A model generated the notes under the pieces. It was not told the origin of the DNA, did not search any database, and was given only the letters and a program-made list of their open reading frames with translations. 17,551 nt of DNA. It comes from 4484-232 sp964486555. GTDB taxonomy: Bacteria; Thermotogota; Thermotogae; Thermotogales; Thermotogaceae. Numbering within the stretch: position 1 is the stretch's first letter; every line of letters starts with the position of its first letter. This document shows, in pieces, positions 7,564 through 14,317 of the stretch. The position numbers and the translations under genes are program-made. The DNA lies in NCBI GenBank assembly GCA_964486555.1, contig CAZANP010000038.1, positions 1 through 17,551 on the forward strand. Direction: 5' to 3'.

Positions 7564-8687
7564 GATAGCTTCTTTATGATCTCGTACTCTCTCATGGCTT
7601 CTTCTTGCATACCGAGTTTCTCATAAAGGAGAGCCAGTTTAAGCCTAACATCTGGATTCGTGGGATCTTTTTCCACCACTTTTTTGTAACAAAGCAGTGC
7701 CTTTTTTTTCAACCCAATGTGATAGTAGAAGAACGATCTGAACCTGAGGGATAGAAAGGGTATAATGAGGAGAATAGGAACCAAGAACCAATAATGGAAG
7801 ACGTTTTTGCTCTCACTCTTGAAGCTCTTTTTCATCAAGAATTGAAAGTCTGGGTCCTCAATATACATATCCAGCGTTATCCCTCTCTTTTTTGCTTTGC
7901 TCAGGAGAAGAAGCAGTTTCGTTTTCAGCATCTCTTTCTTTATGTTCAGACTTTCGTATCTTTTGATGATCTCTTCCAACATACCTTCAGAAGGTTCTTC
8001 GATATAGGATATGGTGTAGAAAAGGTCAAGATAGATCCTTATTTGCTTTTCAACCTCATTCTCACCTTTATATCCCATCTCTCGTGCTATTTCGAAGAGC
8101 CTAACGATCCTTGTATAGTTCTCCTCTTTCATATCCATATCGAGAATGTCGTTTACCAGCGCTCTGGCCACATCTCTAGAATTTTCCAAATGTTTCAAAA
8201 ATTCGATAGATTCGCGATCTATGAAGGGATTCCCCATGAAGAATTTCATGAGTTTTTTAGAAAATTCTGCTGGATCAACTTTCATTCTCAATCCCAGTTT
8301 CCAGACGCCTGATATCTCACGCAGATTCGAAGGGTCCTGAAGAAGCTTCGAAACTTCTCTTTCCATATCAGGGAAAATGACTTTCAAAGCCTCAAAATCC
8401 TCGTTATCAAGAGGTTTTTTCAAATTCTTAGACCTCTTTAGAAGTTCATCGATATCCTCTTTCAAAACAGCTTCTTTTATTTCCTCATATTTCAACAGCT
8501 TCTTCTTAGCATAAAGCAACCTCCCAACATCCTCTAAACTTTCATCATCGGGATTCTCCAGGATGTATTCCTTAAAAAGGGATAGAGCTTTTCCAAGATC
8601 TCTCTTGGAGATCTCGACGATATCGTTCAGAGTTATGGACAGGAGTAAGGACGGAATCAGGATCAAAAAGAGGAGGACTTCCCTCAA
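7560..8687 (-). CDS. Signal-anchored membrane protein with C-terminal TPR-like repeats
   Basis: I do not recognise the family. The 375-residue product starts with a hydrophobic signal-like stretch (residues 4-19, VLLFLILIPSLLLSI), then about 280 charged helical residues with repeat-like character, a likely membrane segment (about 298-315, HYWFLVPILLIIPFLSL), and a C-terminal TPR-like unit (about 325-373) with the phrase YKKVVEKDPTNPDVRLKLAL. If the signal is cleaved, the large domain would be extracytoplasmic and the TPR cytoplasmic. The start is TTG 8687, one base after the stop of the upstream AI-2E-type gene, with a weak GGGTGGTG site. It ends the minus-strand block and overlaps the guaB stop. 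A scaffold or partner role for the adjacent transporter is only an inference. Confidence 0.8.
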   Translation of the reverse strand: MREVLLFLILIPSLLLSITLNDIVEISKRDLGKALSLFKEYILENPDDESLEDVGRLLYAKKKLLKYEEIKEAVLKEDIDELLKRSKNLKKPLDNEDFEALKVIFPDMEREVSKLLQDPSNLREISGVWKLGLRMKVDPAEFSKKLMKFFMGNPFIDRESIEFLKHLENSRDVARALVNDILDMDMKEENYTRIVRLFEIAREMGYKGENEVEKQIRIYLDLFYTISYIEEPSEGMLEEIIKRYESLNIKKEMLKTKLLLLLSKAKKRGITLDMYIEDPDFQFLMKKSFKSESKNVFHYWFLVPILLIIPFLSLRFRSFFYYHIGLKKKALLCYKKVVEKDPTNPDVRLKLALLYEKLGMQEEAMREYEIIKKLS

Positions 8688-8688
8688 A

Positions 8689-9711
8689 TCACACCACCCT
8701 TTCGAAAATTGGACCTACGAACCTCTTCCACATTATCTGGATGTATATAGCGAGCGGAACCGCTATGAAAACTCCCAAAAATCCGAACACTTTACCGAAA
8801 AGGAGTATCGAGAAGATTATGTATATGGGATTCAGCTTCGCGTATCCTTTCATGAGATGTATGAAAAGAATGAAAGCGATACTGTGAATTATAACGGTGA
8901 ACAGAGCGATCCATATGATACCCTTTATTCCAAGGGAGAGCGAAAAGAGGAATACAGGAATGTATTCAAGAAAGACTCCAACTATCGGTATGAAGTTGGT
9001 TATGAACGCCCATGCACCAACAACGGCACTGTAATCCAGACCAAAGATTCTGAAAACCGCCCAGAATGAAAGCCCAGTTATCAAAGCGGTTATGAAAACT
9101 GCAAGAACGAACCTTTCCATGTTATCGTAGAGGTCTTTAATGAAAACCCTTATCTCCGACCTGCATCTTTTTGGAAATATCTTTTCAAAAGCACTTCCAA
9201 CAGTATCCATGTAGAATGTAACGTATATGGTCCCTAAAATTCCGAAGAAAACGATCATGACAACTTCTGGGAATCTACTTATGAACATGTTGAACAGGTA
9301 ATCTGCAAATTCCAACATCTTCGGCTGAACGAAATCCATGAATTTATCAACGAGTTCTTGAAGATTGGGTGATTCTTTCAAGTAATCTCTCCATAGCTTT
9401 TCGTTGAAGACATCCGTTATCAATTTTATGAAATTTCCCAGTTCTTTTGTGACTGCCGGTATCAAAAACACGAGTATTATGATGAATCCAAAGAAGAATA
9501 TGGATAAAGCCAGTATCTTTGAAATTCTACTGGAAAACCTGAAATTCTTCTTGAAGAAGAAAACAATGGGTTTTAGAAGTATGACGTTGAAAACCGTCAC
9601 AACAATGACGGTGAATATGTCCTTAAAAATTCCAAGGACTATCAACAAAATGACAGTGTAAAGTGCTATGTAGAACAGTGAAAGATTTTTTGTATTATCG
9701 AAAAATTTCAA
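8689..9711 (-). CDS. AI-2E family transporter (PerM/TqsA-like membrane protein)
   Basis: The 340-residue polytopic inner-membrane protein has the layout of the AI-2E/UPF0118 family: two or three N-terminal membrane segments (about 12-30, 33-52, 64-85), a long amphipathic soluble stretch (about 88-145), then further segments with the late FGLDYSAVVGAWAF and IPIVGVFLEYIP motifs and the ending GVFIAVPLAIYIQ. Members include an autoinducer-2 exporter and sodium-linked transporters, so the substrate cannot be set from sequence. The start is TTG 9711, sharing TTGA with the asparaginase stop, behind GAGGTG at 7-base spacing. No other start is available upstream because of the in-frame context. Translation is probably coupled to the genes on both sides. 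Confidence 0.88.
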   Translation of the reverse strand: MKFFDNTKNLSLFYIALYTVILLIVLGIFKDIFTVIVVTVFNVILLKPIVFFFKKNFRFSSRISKILALSIFFFGFIIILVFLIPAVTKELGNFIKLITDVFNEKLWRDYLKESPNLQELVDKFMDFVQPKMLEFADYLFNMFISRFPEVVMIVFFGILGTIYVTFYMDTVGSAFEKIFPKRCRSEIRVFIKDLYDNMERFVLAVFITALITGLSFWAVFRIFGLDYSAVVGAWAFITNFIPIVGVFLEYIPVFLFSLSLGIKGIIWIALFTVIIHSIAFILFIHLMKGYAKLNPIYIIFSILLFGKVFGFLGVFIAVPLAIYIQIMWKRFVGPIFERVV

Positions 9712-10706
9712 ATTTTCACCTCACCACCTATTCTGGAGGTTTCAAAGTATTTTCTTATCTCCTCGGGATCGCTTGTTTTTCCAAGGACCACCATGAGCTT
9801 TATCCTGGCTTTTTGAGAAGTTACTTCCTGTCCGAGTATCGCACCTCTCTTTACAAGATCCGCACCTCCTCCTTTATAAGCGTACACATCGAGGACTCTT
9901 CCTTTAAAGCACCTCGACGTTATTACAACCACAACTCCCTTCTCAACGATCTCTTCAACGGCTTCCGCGACTAGTGGTGGAACGTTCCCCCTTCCGAAAC
10001 CTTCCAAGATGACACCTTTGTAACCGAGAGATGGTACCAATCTCAAAAAACTACCATCGTCTCCCGTGAAAGTTTTCACCAGAGCGACTCTTTCTTCTAT
10101 CTTCTCAACATCCAGTACGGTTCTTGTCAAGGATTTTCTGAAAAATACGACGGTATCTTCATCCACAATACCCAAAGGACCGTAACCCGGTGATTCGAAG
10201 GTTGCAACGTTACTCGTGTAAGTCTTTGTAACTTCTCTTGCAGAATGTATCTCGTCGTTCAGACAGACCATGACCCCCATGTTCCTCGCTTTCTCAGAGA
10301 CAGCCACTCTGACAGAGGATAAAACGTTTCTTGGGCCGTCGGTTCCCAGCTCGTTTATGTTCCTCATGGAAGCTGTTAAAACGATAGGTTTTTCCGTATC
10401 AACCGTTAAATCGAGAAAATATGCGGTTTCTTCCAAAGTATCCGTCCCATGTGTTATAACGATACCATTCACATCTTCCCTCTTTGAAACATCCTTCACC
10501 ACTCTGGAAAGCTTCCACATATCTTTCGGAGTCATATAGGGGCTCGGAACGTTTGAAAATTCTAAGAGCTCCACGTCCGCTATTGAATCCAATCCCGGTA
10601 TCTGCGTTATGAAAAAACTACCCTTTTCACTGGGGTACGACCTTCCCGATATACCTCTAACCATGGCAATCGTTCCACCGGTTGTTATTATTACGACCTT
10701 TCTCAA
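9708..10706 (-). CDS. L-asparaginase (type I/II bacterial family)
   Basis: The 332-residue enzyme should hydrolyse L-asparagine to aspartate and ammonia. Both catalytic triads are visible: Thr9 in TTGGTIA (8-14), and Thr88-Asp89 in THGTDTLEETA with Lys161 in VTKTYTSNVATF. The conserved TASMR and DGPRN segments are also present. There is no signal peptide, so it should be cytoplasmic, as in type I enzymes; the archaeal GatD amidotransferase subunit is an unlikely alternative because its N-terminal domain is absent. The start is TTG 10706. The in-frame TGA of the lipase-like gene lies just upstream, so no longer form exists, and the Shine-Dalgarno site is weak. Weak initiation here suggests coupling to upstream translation. 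The gene symbol is left open because ansA and ansB cannot be told apart. Confidence 0.92.
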   Translation of the reverse strand: MRKVVIITTGGTIAMVRGISGRSYPSEKGSFFITQIPGLDSIADVELLEFSNVPSPYMTPKDMWKLSRVVKDVSKREDVNGIVITHGTDTLEETAYFLDLTVDTEKPIVLTASMRNINELGTDGPRNVLSSVRVAVSEKARNMGVMVCLNDEIHSAREVTKTYTSNVATFESPGYGPLGIVDEDTVVFFRKSLTRTVLDVEKIEERVALVKTFTGDDGSFLRLVPSLGYKGVILEGFGRGNVPPLVAEAVEEIVEKGVVVVITSRCFKGRVLDVYAYKGGGADLVKRGAILGQEVTSQKARIKLMVVLGKTSDPEEIRKYFETSRIGGEVKI

Positions 10707-10712
10707 AGCACA

Positions 10713-11486
10713 TCACTCTCTCTTTAAGGTCTCTTCCAACCAATTCAGCAGATCCTTGTAGAAAGCCTCTTCATAATCTGGATCCTCAAAGATCTCATGG
10801 TATGCGCCCTCATATTCCAATTTCTTCTTTTCAGTTCTTAGGTTTTCAAAAAATGCCCTTGCCCCCTCAGGCGGAGTTATTCTATCTTTTGTTCCCACGA
10901 TCAAAAGGACAGGGCAATCTATTTTATCTGCTTCTTCCCTTGCCCTTTTCATCTCCTTAATCATTTCGACAGCTAATTTAACGGAGATCTTCCTGTGCAC
11001 CTTTGGGTCTGATATGTATCTCCTCACAGCATCGCTATTTCTTGAAAGATCTTCTGGATTTATACCGTTGTCAAGTTGGAGCATGGGTACAAAGAATGAA
11101 ATAAAGCTAACCGTTATAACAAGGGAAAGAGGAACGTTCCGCGATAGGGAAAGAGCGGGAGACGATACAACGAGTCCTTTCAGTTTTCCGGGAAATTCTT
11201 CTGCGTACCTTATAGCTATGAGCCCTCCAAGGCTGTGGCCAAAGAGTACAGGGTTTTCAGATTCCTCTACGTAATCGTTTATCACTTTGAAAACCTCTTT
11301 GAAGGTGAAATGACCTCTGATACCCGAGCTCTCACCATGTCCCGGTAAATCGAAGAGAACTACCCTGAAACCGTTCTTCACCAACTCGTTCTTTAACCTC
11401 TCATACCTTCCGGAATGTTCCCCAAGTCCGTGTACGACCACGATCGAACCTCTCTCAGAACTTCCATAGACCTTTTTATGGATCAA
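10713..11486 (-). CDS. Alpha/beta hydrolase, monoacylglycerol lipase-like
   Basis: The 257-residue protein belongs to the serine-hydrolase group with monoacylglycerol lipases and lysophospholipases (Hydrolase_4 type). It shows the oxyanion segment VVVHGLGEHSGRY, the FDLPGHGESSG strand, the nucleophile elbow GHSLGG with Ser85, Asp201 in GTKDRITPP, and His230 in GAYHEIFED, so the full triad is present. No signal peptide is visible. The start is TTG 11486, overlapping the gltX stop as TTGA, with a strong GGAGG at 7-base spacing inside the gltX end. The likely substrate is a monoacylglycerol or another small carboxyl ester; a role in lipid turnover is inferred from the family. Confidence 0.9.
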   Translation of the reverse strand: MIHKKVYGSSERGSIVVVHGLGEHSGRYERLKNELVKNGFRVVLFDLPGHGESSGIRGHFTFKEVFKVINDYVEESENPVLFGHSLGGLIAIRYAEEFPGKLKGLVVSSPALSLSRNVPLSLVITVSFISFFVPMLQLDNGINPEDLSRNSDAVRRYISDPKVHRKISVKLAVEMIKEMKRAREEADKIDCPVLLIVGTKDRITPPEGARAFFENLRTEKKKLEYEGAYHEIFEDPDYEEAFYKDLLNWLEETLKRE

Positions 11487-12895
11487 CGGCTCACCTCCAG
11501 CGAGTTTTTCAACCTCTTAATAACCCTTTCCTTTCCAAGAGCTGGAACGAGCCTTATAAGCTCTGGCCCTTCCTCTCTTCCCGTTAGTACGACCCTGAGG
11601 GTCATGTAGAAATCTTTTGCTTTCACCTTCGCCTCTTTCACAACTCTTTTGAACGTCTCCACGATGTAACTTTCCTTCCATTCGATCTTTTCCAGTTCTT
11701 CCAAGAGTTTTTCAAAAGCTCCTTTTAAATCACTGCGAATGGATGAGGGTTCTGGATCTTTGAAAAAGTATTCAACAAGGTATGGTAGTTCTTCCAAGAC
11801 TTCCAAGCGATCTTTCACCATGTCCAAGACTTCCGAGATGTACCCTTCATCAGCATGATAACCTACTTTTTCTAGAAATGGCTTCGATATTTTCACAAGC
11901 TCTTCCAATTCCAGGTTTCTTATGTAGTGCGCGTTCATCCATCTGAGTTTTGCAGGATCGAATATCGCAGGATTCTTACTCAGCCTATCGAGACTGAAGG
12001 ATTCTATCATTTCTTCCTTCGAAAGGATCTCTTTCCCTTCAGGATGGGACCACCCGAGTAGGACTAAATAGTTCGCCAGTGCCTGAGGGAGATATCCTTT
12101 GTCTCGAAACTCTTCAACCGAGGTTGCTCCAAATCTCTTGCTCAACTTCTTACCGTCTGGCCCGAGTATCATGGAAACGTGAGCGAATTTTGGAGGTTCT
12201 TTCTGCAAAGCCTCGTATATCGCAAGCTGCCTCAAGGTGTTGGAGAGGTGATCATCTCCTCTTATAACATGCGTTATCTCCATCAGAGAATCATCGACAA
12301 CACAGGCGAAATTGTAGGTTGGAAGACCGTTACTCCTCAAAAGAACGAAATCTCCAATTGACCCCTCTTTGAAAACCACCTCGCCTTTGACGATATCCTC
12401 CAGAATGAATTCCTTCCTCGGCATCTTGAAGAAGACAGCTGGTCTTAGTCCCTTGCTTTCGTACTCTTTCTTTCTCTCAGGTGTTTCAAATTCCTTAAAC
12501 ATCTCCTCAGTGTAATGGGGTGCCTTTTTCTCCTTCAAAAGCCTTTCCCTGATCTTTTCGATTTCCTCAGGATAAGCATAAACGTAGTACGCCTTCCCTT
12601 TATTCACAAGGTACTCTGCTACCTCATGATATATATGGATTCTCTCGCTCTGTCTGTAAGGACCGTGCTCTCCTCCAACATCGGGCCCTTCATCCCAATC
12701 GAGTCCAAGCCATTTGAGAGCTTCTATAAGCCTTTTCTCATATTCTTCTCTTGATCTCTCTATATCCGTATCTTCTATCCTTAGAATGAATTTTCCATTC
12801 TCTTTTCTCGCAAAAAGGTAGTTGAAAAGGGCAGTTCTTGCACCTCCAACGTGGAGGAATCCAGTCGGGCTCGGTGCAAATCTAACCCTCACCAC
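11483..12895 (-). CDS. gltX: Glutamate-tRNA ligase
   Basis: This class I synthetase charges tRNA-Glu. With the chosen start it has 470 residues. The Rossmann catalytic signature RFAPSPTGFLHVGG follows the N-terminus, FILRIEDTD comes next, and the KLSKR loop lies at 250-254. No zinc-type cysteine cluster is seen in the insertion, where the E. coli enzyme has one. Four GTG codons could start it: 12907, 12904, 12895 and 12892. GTG 12895 gives MVRVRFAPS, matching the family, and lies 1 base after the tdk stop. Thermotogales are known to carry two GluRS-type enzymes and to make Gln-tRNA indirectly; whether this copy also charges tRNA-Gln cannot be read from sequence. Confidence 0.95.
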   Translation of the reverse strand: MVRVRFAPSPTGFLHVGGARTALFNYLFARKENGKFILRIEDTDIERSREEYEKRLIEALKWLGLDWDEGPDVGGEHGPYRQSERIHIYHEVAEYLVNKGKAYYVYAYPEEIEKIRERLLKEKKAPHYTEEMFKEFETPERKKEYESKGLRPAVFFKMPRKEFILEDIVKGEVVFKEGSIGDFVLLRSNGLPTYNFACVVDDSLMEITHVIRGDDHLSNTLRQLAIYEALQKEPPKFAHVSMILGPDGKKLSKRFGATSVEEFRDKGYLPQALANYLVLLGWSHPEGKEILSKEEMIESFSLDRLSKNPAIFDPAKLRWMNAHYIRNLELEELVKISKPFLEKVGYHADEGYISEVLDMVKDRLEVLEELPYLVEYFFKDPEPSSIRSDLKGAFEKLLEELEKIEWKESYIVETFKRVVKEAKVKAKDFYMTLRVVLTGREEGPELIRLVPALGKERVIKRLKNSLEVSR

Positions 12896-12896
12896 G

Positions 12897-13460
12897 TTAG
12901 CCACCACTCCTTTCCTTCGATAACCTGTTATAGCAATCCCTGCAAACCGCTATGTATTTTTCCATCCCCCCAACGTCTATCTCCGCATCTTCTCCCGCTA
13001 TTTTATAAGATAGTGTTGCGTTGTAATCTCCACATATGTGACAGACCGCTTTCTTTTTCACAACGGTGTCCGCGAGTGCCATAAGTTTTGCCGTGGTTGG
13101 AAAAGGGTTCTGCTTGTAGCTCAGATCGAGTCCAGCACAGAAAACGTCTATCCCCCTGTCTATCAATTTTCTTACAACGTTCACAAGATTCTCTTCTATG
13201 AACTGGATTTCATCGATGAAGACGGCTTGAACATCATCTTCGATTTCTTTTTCTATTTCTTCGGCTTTGCTTATGGGTATGGCTTCAACTCCATCGCCTG
13301 TGTGGGTGGATATTATCGACCTTCCATAACGGGTGTCCAGCGCTGGCTTGAACACCCTTATTTTCTTCCTTCCGAGCTTATATATCTCGATGTACGACAG
13401 AAGCTCGGTTGTTTTACCCGAGTACATGGGACCAGTTATGACGGTAAGCTTTCCAGACAC
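12897..13460 (-). CDS. tdk: Thymidine kinase, type II
   Basis: Thymidine kinase phosphorylates thymidine (and deoxyuridine) with ATP in pyrimidine salvage. The 187-residue length fits the type II, human TK1-like family. The P-loop GPMYSGKT is at 10-17 and the Mg/base motif DEIQF at 83-87, with Glu84 as the expected catalytic base. The structural zinc site is formed by Cys140, Cys143, Cys173 and Cys176 (VCHIC and VCRDC). A lasso segment with YKIAGEDAEIDVGG precedes the final cysteines. The start is GTG 13460, 4 bases after the upstream stop, behind GAGGGTGAT. It sits in one block with gltX and is separated from nrdJ only by the hydrolase gene. Confidence 0.96.
   Translation of the reverse strand: MSGKLTVITGPMYSGKTTELLSYIEIYKLGRKKIRVFKPALDTRYGRSIISTHTGDGVEAIPISKAEEIEKEIEDDVQAVFIDEIQFIEENLVNVVRKLIDRGIDVFCAGLDLSYKQNPFPTTAKLMALADTVVKKKAVCHICGDYNATLSYKIAGEDAEIDVGGMEKYIAVCRDCYNRLSKERSGG
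12905..12913 (-). promoter_or_regulatory. Shine-Dalgarno site bearing on the gltX start
   Basis: The minus strand reads AAAGGAGTG, inside the last codons of tdk. GTG 12907 and 12904 overlap it or lie 2 bases from it. GTG 12895 lies 11 bases after GGAG, slightly long but usable. The start choice therefore favours 12895 without being certain. Confidence 0.5.
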
Positions 13461-13464
13461 GTTA

Positions 13465-14223
13465 TCACCCTCTCAGAGTTCTTTTGAAGAAGTCCAGAGT
13501 CTTTTCAAAGAGTTTTTTGAGCCACTTTTCAGAACTGAAGACATGATCTGCACCCTCTACATTCGCGAGTTCAAAACCAAACTTTCTGGAAATCTCCTCA
13601 CTGTGAGAGAAGGGAACGGTTTCATCGCCTGTTCCATGAATGATCATAACCTTCCCATGGTAGTTTTTCAATTTGTCCCAGGCATCGAACGACAGAATGG
13701 ATTCTAGGAAAGCCCTTCCTATGGAGAGCCCTCCAACATCCCACGTTTCGAAACTTTCACCAACTCCTCTCTCTTCAGCTTTTGACAGGAAAACTTCTCT
13801 GTTCTTGAGAGCGGGTGCCCACAGGCAGATGGATCCGATCTCTCCCCCTCTCTTTTCAGCAAGGAGTGCTGCAACAACTCCTCCCATGCTGAGTCCCACG
13901 ATTCCTATCCTTTTCTCATCGACCCAGTCAAGTTCTTTCACATAATCCAGCACGGTTTCAGCATCTTCAAGCTCTGTGAATATCGTCATCTCCGAAAAAT
14001 CAAGGTCACTGTTTCCTGAACCTCTGAAGTCGAATCTTACAGAACCTATCCCTTCTCTCTCCAGAATCTTTGACATCCTTGCAAACATGAAGTGGGCTTC
14101 TATGTGGCTCCCTGTGAACCCATGGAAGAACAAAACAACAGGACACTTCACATCACCATCTGGCCTGTGGATTATGGAAAATATCTTTCCTTTTTTGGTA
14201 TCCATGAACAATGCTTCCTTCAT
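13465..14223 (-). CDS. Alpha/beta hydrolase, esterase-like
   Basis: The 252-residue serine hydrolase resembles cinnamoyl/feruloyl-esterase-like and acyl-peptide-hydrolase-like small hydrolases. It has the oxyanion segment LFFHGFTGSH, the strand VRFDFRGSGNSD, the nucleophile elbow GLSMGG with Ser112, Asp200 in HGTGDETVP, and His227 in GADHVFS. There is no signal peptide, so it is probably cytoplasmic, and the substrate is unknown. It is the first gene of the minus-strand block. The start ATG 14223 sits behind AGGAGGTGAG, the best Shine-Dalgarno match of the block. It is only distantly like the lipase-type hydrolase three genes downstream, so a recent duplication is unlikely. Confidence 0.9.
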   Translation of the reverse strand: MKEALFMDTKKGKIFSIIHRPDGDVKCPVVLFFHGFTGSHIEAHFMFARMSKILEREGIGSVRFDFRGSGNSDLDFSEMTIFTELEDAETVLDYVKELDWVDEKRIGIVGLSMGGVVAALLAEKRGGEIGSICLWAPALKNREVFLSKAEERGVGESFETWDVGGLSIGRAFLESILSFDAWDKLKNYHGKVMIIHGTGDETVPFSHSEEISRKFGFELANVEGADHVFSSEKWLKKLFEKTLDFFKRTLRG

Positions 14224-14251
14224 GAGCTCACCTCCTATGGAATACAGAAGT

Positions 14252-14260
14252 ATTTTAGCA
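14252..14260 (-). promoter_or_regulatory. Extended -10 promoter of the hydrolase-tdk-gltX block
   Basis: The minus strand reads TGCTAAAAT, an extended -10 (TGn plus a five-of-six TATAAT match). Transcription would start near 14245, about 20 bases before ATG 14223. The -35 position falls in the T tract of the nrdJ terminator (GCTTTT) and is weak, which an extended -10 can offset. This is the only gap before the block. Confidence 0.5.
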
Positions 14261-14271
14261 TTCTATACCGT

Positions 14272-14299
14272 AAAAAAAGCCACCTCCCAAGGAGGTGGC
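14272..14299 (-). terminator. Intrinsic terminator of nrdJ
   Basis: On the minus strand GCCACCTCC (14299-14291) pairs perfectly with GGAGGTGGC (14287-14279) around TTG, and seven T residues follow. It starts 19 bases after the nrdJ stop and separates nrdJ from the hydrolase block. Confidence 0.95.
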
Positions 14300-14317
14300 A
14301 GTGATTTGAAAAATCCT

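Noticed and set aside
7563..7700. A terminator for guaB inside the opposing gene
   Set aside because: No GC-rich hairpin followed by a T tract was found in the plus-strand direction close behind the stop; the T runs near 7670-7710 lack a matching stem.
8563..9069. A 168-residue plus-strand open frame across the TPR-like/AI-2E junction
   Set aside because: It is highly charged and low in complexity, has no family resemblance, and lies antisense to genes with clear membrane-protein signatures.
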